Origin: Candidatus Omnitrophota bacterium
GTDB taxonomy: Bacteria; Ratteibacteria; UBA8468; B48-G9; JAFGKM01
Length of the DNA: 15,729 nucleotides
NCBI GenBank assembly: GCA_023819545.1
Contig: JAMWCA010000016.1
Location: 1 to 15,729, forward strand
Direction: 5' to 3'
Made by a program: the position numbers and the translations under genes. Below, one piece after another: positions 13,087 through 15,729 of the stretch (positions are counted from its first letter, which is position 1; each line of letters opens with the position of its first letter). The notes under the pieces are model-generated. The model saw only the letters and a program-made list of their open reading frames with translations. It searched no databases and was not told where the DNA came from.

Positions 13087-14384
13087 AGGGAAATTTTCCA
13101 GTAATACAAGTTGCTCTTGATTTTGTTGATGAACACAGAGCTTTAAAACTTGCAGAAGAATTAGTTGGCTCTGATGTTGATTGGATTGAAGTTGGAACTC
13201 CATTGATAAAGTCCTGCGGAGTAGAAATAATAAGAAAGGTCAGAAAATTATTCCCAGATAAAAAAATTGTTGCAGATATGAAGATTATGGATGCAGGTAG
13301 AATTGAAACTGAGATAGCATTCAAAGCAGGTGCTAATATTGTGGTTGTTATGGGCAATTCATCAGATGAGACAATTAAAGAATGTATTGAAGTTTGTAAA
13401 AATTATGGTGGAGAAATTATGGTTGATCTTATAGAAGAAGCAGCAAATATAGAAAGAGCAAAACAGGTAGAAAAACTTGGAGCAAATTATATAGGAGTTC
13501 ATATCCCTATAGATCAACAGATGACAGGTAGAATTTCTTTTGAATTTCTGAAGGAGGTAGTTAAAAATGTTAATGTCCCTGTGGCAATTGCAGGTGGCTT
13601 AAATACAGAAAATGTTGTTGAAGCAATAATTTCAGGTGCTTCAATCTTAATAATTGGAGGAGCGGTAACCAAATCAGTGGATCCAAAAAAAGCAGTTTCA
13701 GATATAAAGGAAGTAATTTCAACAAAAGTATCAGTTAAAACAGATTTGTATAAAAGAGTTAACTTAGAAAATGTAAGAGAAATTTTAAAAAAAGTATCAA
13801 CAGCAAATATTTCTGACGCTTTACACAGAGGAGGGTGGATTAAAGGAGTAAAGCCAGTATTGAATGAAAGTTTCAAAATCGTTGGTAAATGTATAACTGT
13901 TAGAACTTATCCAGGAGATTGGGCAAAACCTGTTGAGGCGATAGATATAGCAGAACAAGGAGATATTATTGTAATTGATTCAGGAGGAGTTGGACCGGCT
14001 TGTTGGGGAGAACTTGCAACAAATAGTGCAATTATTAAAAAACTTGAAGGAGTAGTTATTTATGGTGCAGTTAGAGACATAGAAGAAATAATAAAACTTA
14101 AATTTCCTGTTTTTGCAAAAATTATAACACCACAAGCAGGTGAACCAAAAGGATTTGGAGAGATAAATGTTCCTATAAAGATAGGAGGTCAGTTAATTTG
14201 TCCAGGTGACTGGATAGTAGGAGATTTAGATGGAGTTGTTGTAATACCAAAGGAAAAAGTTGTTGAGATTACAAACAGGGCTATGGATGTTCTTGAAAGA
14301 GAAAATAGAATAAGAAAAGAAATAATTGATGGTGGAACTTTAAGCAAAGTTATGGATTTATTAAAATGGGAGAAACCAAAATGA
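13083..14384 (+). CDS. Fusion of 3-hexulose-6-phosphate synthase (Hps) and RraA-like domain
   Basis: A 433-residue two-domain protein. Residues 1 to about 215 are an orotidine-phosphate-decarboxylase-fold domain of the Hps/KGPDC group: QVALDFVDEHRA, IEVGTPLIKSCG, the catalytic ADMKIMDAG with Asp65, Lys67 and Asp70, and VAIAGGLN near 169. It should join formaldehyde and ribulose-5-phosphate, or run backwards to make ribulose-5-phosphate. Residues about 220-433 are RraA-like: STANISDALHRGG, then GPACWGELAT near 304-313, YGAVRD with Arg331 and Asp332, and GDWIVGDLDGVVVIP. The Gly-Glu-Leu and Arg-Asp residues needed for metal and substrate binding in RraA-fold aldolases are kept, so this half is more likely an enzyme than an RNase E inhibitor. 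The same fusion is annotated in archaea as bifunctional Hps/ribonuclease regulator. AAGGAG at 13071-13076 supports the start. No Phi isomerase is in the window. Confidence 0.9.
   Translation: MKGNFPVIQVALDFVDEHRALKLAEELVGSDVDWIEVGTPLIKSCGVEIIRKVRKLFPDKKIVADMKIMDAGRIETEIAFKAGANIVVVMGNSSDETIKECIEVCKNYGGEIMVDLIEEAANIERAKQVEKLGANYIGVHIPIDQQMTGRISFEFLKEVVKNVNVPVAIAGGLNTENVVEAIISGASILIIGGAVTKSVDPKKAVSDIKEVISTKVSVKTDLYKRVNLENVREILKKVSTANISDALHRGGWIKGVKPVLNESFKIVGKCITVRTYPGDWAKPVEAIDIAEQGDIIVIDSGGVGPACWGELATNSAIIKKLEGVVIYGAVRDIEEIIKLKFPVFAKIITPQAGEPKGFGEINVPIKIGGQLICPGDWIVGDLDGVVVIPKEKVVEITNRAMDVLERENRIRKEIIDGGTLSKVMDLLKWEKPK
14368..14372 (+). promoter_or_regulatory. Ribosome binding site that decides the NfnA-like start
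   Basis: GGGAG lies eight bases upstream of ATG 14381 and overlaps the alternative ATG at 14366, so it can serve only the downstream start. It is located inside the coding sequence of the Hps-RraA gene. Confidence 0.6.
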
Positions 14385-15220
14385 ATAAAATAATTAAAAA
14401 AGAAATTCTTGCGGAAAAAATTAAGAGAATAGAGGTTATAGCAGAATTAATTTCAAAAAAAGCACTTCCAGGGCAGTTTGTTATTGTGAGAGTTGACGAA
14501 AAAGGGGAAAGAATACCTCTTACAATTGCAGGTATTGACAAAGAGAAAGGAACGATAACATTAATTTTTCAGGAAGTAGGCACTTCTACTACAAAACTTG
14601 GACTTTTAAAAGAGGGAGATGAAATTTTTGATTTAGTTGGACCTCTTGGAAAACCAACCGAAATAAAAAATTATGGTAATGTTTGTATTATAGTTGGTGG
14701 AGTAGGGGCTGCTTTTATTATCTGGATGGGGAAAGAATTTAAAGAAAAAGGTAATAAAATAACAACGATAATTGGGGCAAGAACCAAAAATTTAATAATT
14801 CTTGAAAATGAAATGAGACAAATAAGCGATAATCTTTACATTTCAACAGATGATGGAAGTTATGGAGAAAAAGGATTTAATACACATATACTTGAAAGAT
14901 TGTTGGAGGGAGGAGCAAAATTTGATTTAGTTTTAACAGCAGGTCCTATTTTAATGATGAAGAAAGTTGCTGAAATTACAAAAAGATATAATATTAAAAC
15001 AATAGCAAGTTTAAACCCAATAATGATGGATGGAACAGGAATGTGTGGTGCTTGTAGAGTAAGTTGTGGTGGAAAAACAAAATTTGCCTGTGTAGATGGT
15101 CCTGATTTTGATGCACATATGGTTGATTTTGATGAACTATTAAAAAGGACATCTTTATATAGAGAAAAAGAAAAAGAATCATATGAAAATTTCTTAAAAG
15201 GGTTGATTGAAAATTCCTAA
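14381..15220 (+). CDS. NfnA/SudB-like FAD/NAD(P)-binding iron-sulfur subunit (ferredoxin:NADP+ oxidoreductase small subunit)
   Basis: A 279-residue protein of the dihydroorotate-dehydrogenase electron-transfer/sulfide-dehydrogenase family. The FAD domain has PGQFVIVRVDEKGERIPLTI (Arg-x-Pro-x-Thr), and the nucleotide domain IIVGGVGAAF. The 2Fe-2S ligands are Asp217, Cys222, Cys225 and Cys237. As I recall, this one-Asp, three-Cys pattern with spacing D-x4-C-x2-C-x11-C is that of the electron-bifurcating NfnA subunit rather than the four-Cys PyrK. It would feed electrons between NAD(H), ferredoxin and NADP(H), but the GltD-like NfnB large subunit is not next to it. I start at ATG 14381, which makes ATGA with the upstream stop and has GGGAG eight bases upstream. 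An ATG at 14366 in the same frame would add five residues but has a poorer upstream site. It is the last gene of the operon. Confidence 0.85.
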   Translation: MNKIIKKEILAEKIKRIEVIAELISKKALPGQFVIVRVDEKGERIPLTIAGIDKEKGTITLIFQEVGTSTTKLGLLKEGDEIFDLVGPLGKPTEIKNYGNVCIIVGGVGAAFIIWMGKEFKEKGNKITTIIGARTKNLIILENEMRQISDNLYISTDDGSYGEKGFNTHILERLLEGGAKFDLVLTAGPILMMKKVAEITKRYNIKTIASLNPIMMDGTGMCGACRVSCGGKTKFACVDGPDFDAHMVDFDELLKRTSLYREKEKESYENFLKGLIENS

Positions 15221-15299
15221 AGGTAAAAAATTAGAAAATATATTTCTGTCTGCAATCCAGAATTTTTCAGTTCTTTTTGGTCTATATTTTTTGAGTATT

Positions 15300-15557
15300 T
15301 CAATTACTGATAACTTCAACATCTGTTATATCAATAATTATAAAATAATAGTAGAGAAAAGGAGTATTCCATGGTTCTCCAAGTTCAACAGCCACAGGTT
15401 CACCAGCATGCCACATTGCTTCTACAGATATAAAATGGGTATTTATGTGGTCTCTATGATAATCAAAAGGGCAATGTGTAAATATAGTTTCAGGTTTTTC
15501 TTGTCTAATAATTTTAATACATTTTTTTAATATCTCTTTATCATTCACTAAATTCAT
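15300..15557 (-). pseudogene. Remnant of a PIG-L/LmbE-family deacetylase (N-terminal part missing)
   Basis: The frame codes 85 residues matching only the middle to late part of a PIG-L deacetylase: IIRQEKPETIFTHCPFDYHR followed by DHINTH, which carries the Asp-x-His-x-Asp-His stretch with a zinc-binding His, then MWHAGEP, GEPWNTPFLYYY and IDITDV. Full PIG-L enzymes are about 220-270 residues and begin with an AHPDD motif that supplies other zinc ligands. That first part, roughly 90 residues, is absent here, because the preceding gene ends only 19 bases upstream. The end is also shorter than usual. The active site cannot be complete, so I call it a pseudogene. Yet an ATG at 15557-15555 follows a GGGGG ribosome-binding-like run (15562-15566), so a short protein could still be made. 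A longer TTG start at 15587 would overlap the upstream stop. PIG-L enzymes normally remove acetyl groups from N-acetyl sugars. Confidence 0.6.
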
Positions 15558-15576
15558 ATTTCCCCCTTTTTTAAAC

Positions 15577-15729
15577 TTATATTTCAATTTTCTCTTCAGT
15601 TGCTATTTTCAAAATATATTCCTTTGCTTTTCTATATTCTTGTTGAGTTGATAAATGTTCAAGCATCAATGGAATATCTTTGTCCAATTTATTAATTTCT
15701 TTTAAAAAAACTCTGTAATTTAATTCACC
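15577..15729 (-). CDS. 3' end of a sugar phosphate isomerase/epimerase (xylose isomerase-like TIM barrel), partial
   Basis: Fifty residues in an open frame enter from the right edge and stop at 15579-15577. The segment FLKEINKLDKDIPLMLEHLS followed by TQQEYRKAKEYI is the characteristic C-terminal part of sugar phosphate isomerase/epimerase proteins (AP endonuclease family 2 / xylose isomerase-like fold), where the LMLEHL glutamate and histidine sit at the mouth of the barrel. The family isomerises or epimerises ketoses and inositol-type sugars with a divalent metal. The start, length and substrate are outside the window. It reads in the same direction as the PIG-L remnant and ends 19 bases before it; PIG-L and sugar isomerase genes are commonly neighbours. 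Both converge on the + strand operon. Confidence 0.75.
   Translation of the reverse strand, partial: GELNYRVFLKEINKLDKDIPLMLEHLSTQQEYRKAKEYILKIATEEKIEI

Noticed and set aside
13514..13876. 120-residue - strand open frame inside the Hps-RraA gene
   Set aside because: It is a shadow of a well-supported coding frame; its translation is low-complexity and matches no family.
15221..15299. Bidirectional terminator between the convergent units
   Set aside because: Only a four-base stem (AGAA/TTCT near 15261-15276) could be found; no GC-rich hairpin, so no terminator is claimed.
15182..15325. A shifted - strand frame continuing past the PIG-L stop, as if a frameshift had split the gene
   Set aside because: The shifted translation does not resemble the conserved PIG-L end, so a simple frameshift at this point is not supported.
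15207..15530. 107-residue + strand open frame after the NfnA-like gene
   Set aside because: It lies antisense to the PIG-L remnant, whose - strand frame has recognisable family motifs; this frame has none and no ribosome binding site.

Overview
The window is a densely packed, very AT-rich piece of bacterial chromosome. It has almost no intergenic DNA: most neighbouring genes overlap by a few bases or sit within 20 bases of each other. An oxygen-independent class III ribonucleotide reductase with its radical-SAM activase, an NfnA-type flavin/iron-sulfur subunit and secreted carbohydrate-active proteins point to an anaerobic, probably fermentative bacterium living on polysaccharides. The gene mix (Hps-RraA fusion, sugar isomerase next to a PIG-L gene, SDR of the gluconate dehydrogenase type) would suit an uncultured lineage of the Omnitrophota/PVC-neighbourhood kind. 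That placement is inference and rests on no marker gene.

Layout. (1) Positions 1-5256, + strand: the 3' part of a clan-A (GH5-like) glycoside hydrolase, a large secreted protein with a beta-sandwich region and a degenerate SGNH-like C-terminus, a GT9 heptosyltransferase-type glycosyltransferase, an alpha/beta hydrolase and a flavin-reductase-like protein. (2) 5253-5590: a clear sigma70-type promoter and a small FmdB-type zinc-ribbon protein. (3) 5597-15220, + strand: a second strong promoter followed by two well-formed NrdR boxes 32 bp apart, then nine tightly coupled genes: nrdR, nrdD (interrupted by a 355-residue intein), nrdG, a GT4 glycosyltransferase, an RsbW-like ATPase, an SDR oxidoreductase, trmI, an Hps-RraA fusion and an NfnA-like subunit without its NfnB partner. 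No internal terminator or promoter was seen. (4) 15300-15729, - strand and convergent: a remnant of a PIG-L (LmbE) deacetylase and the last 50 residues of a sugar phosphate isomerase/epimerase.

How the parts fit. NrdR is a nucleotide-sensing repressor. Its own promoter carries the operator pair, so nrdR-nrdD-nrdG looks autoregulated, and the six downstream genes may be pulled into the same control. The most notable items are the NrdD intein, whose homing endonuclease has lost an acidic residue in its second LAGLIDADG motif and whose C-terminal splice junction is Cys-Gly-Asn/Ser; the textbook NrdR operator; the Hps-RraA fusion; the orphan NfnA; an RsbW-like protein lacking the N-box Asn; and the gene decay at the right end. 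I see no CRISPR array, tRNA, rRNA or insertion sequence. No gene-free stretch exceeds 130 bases.
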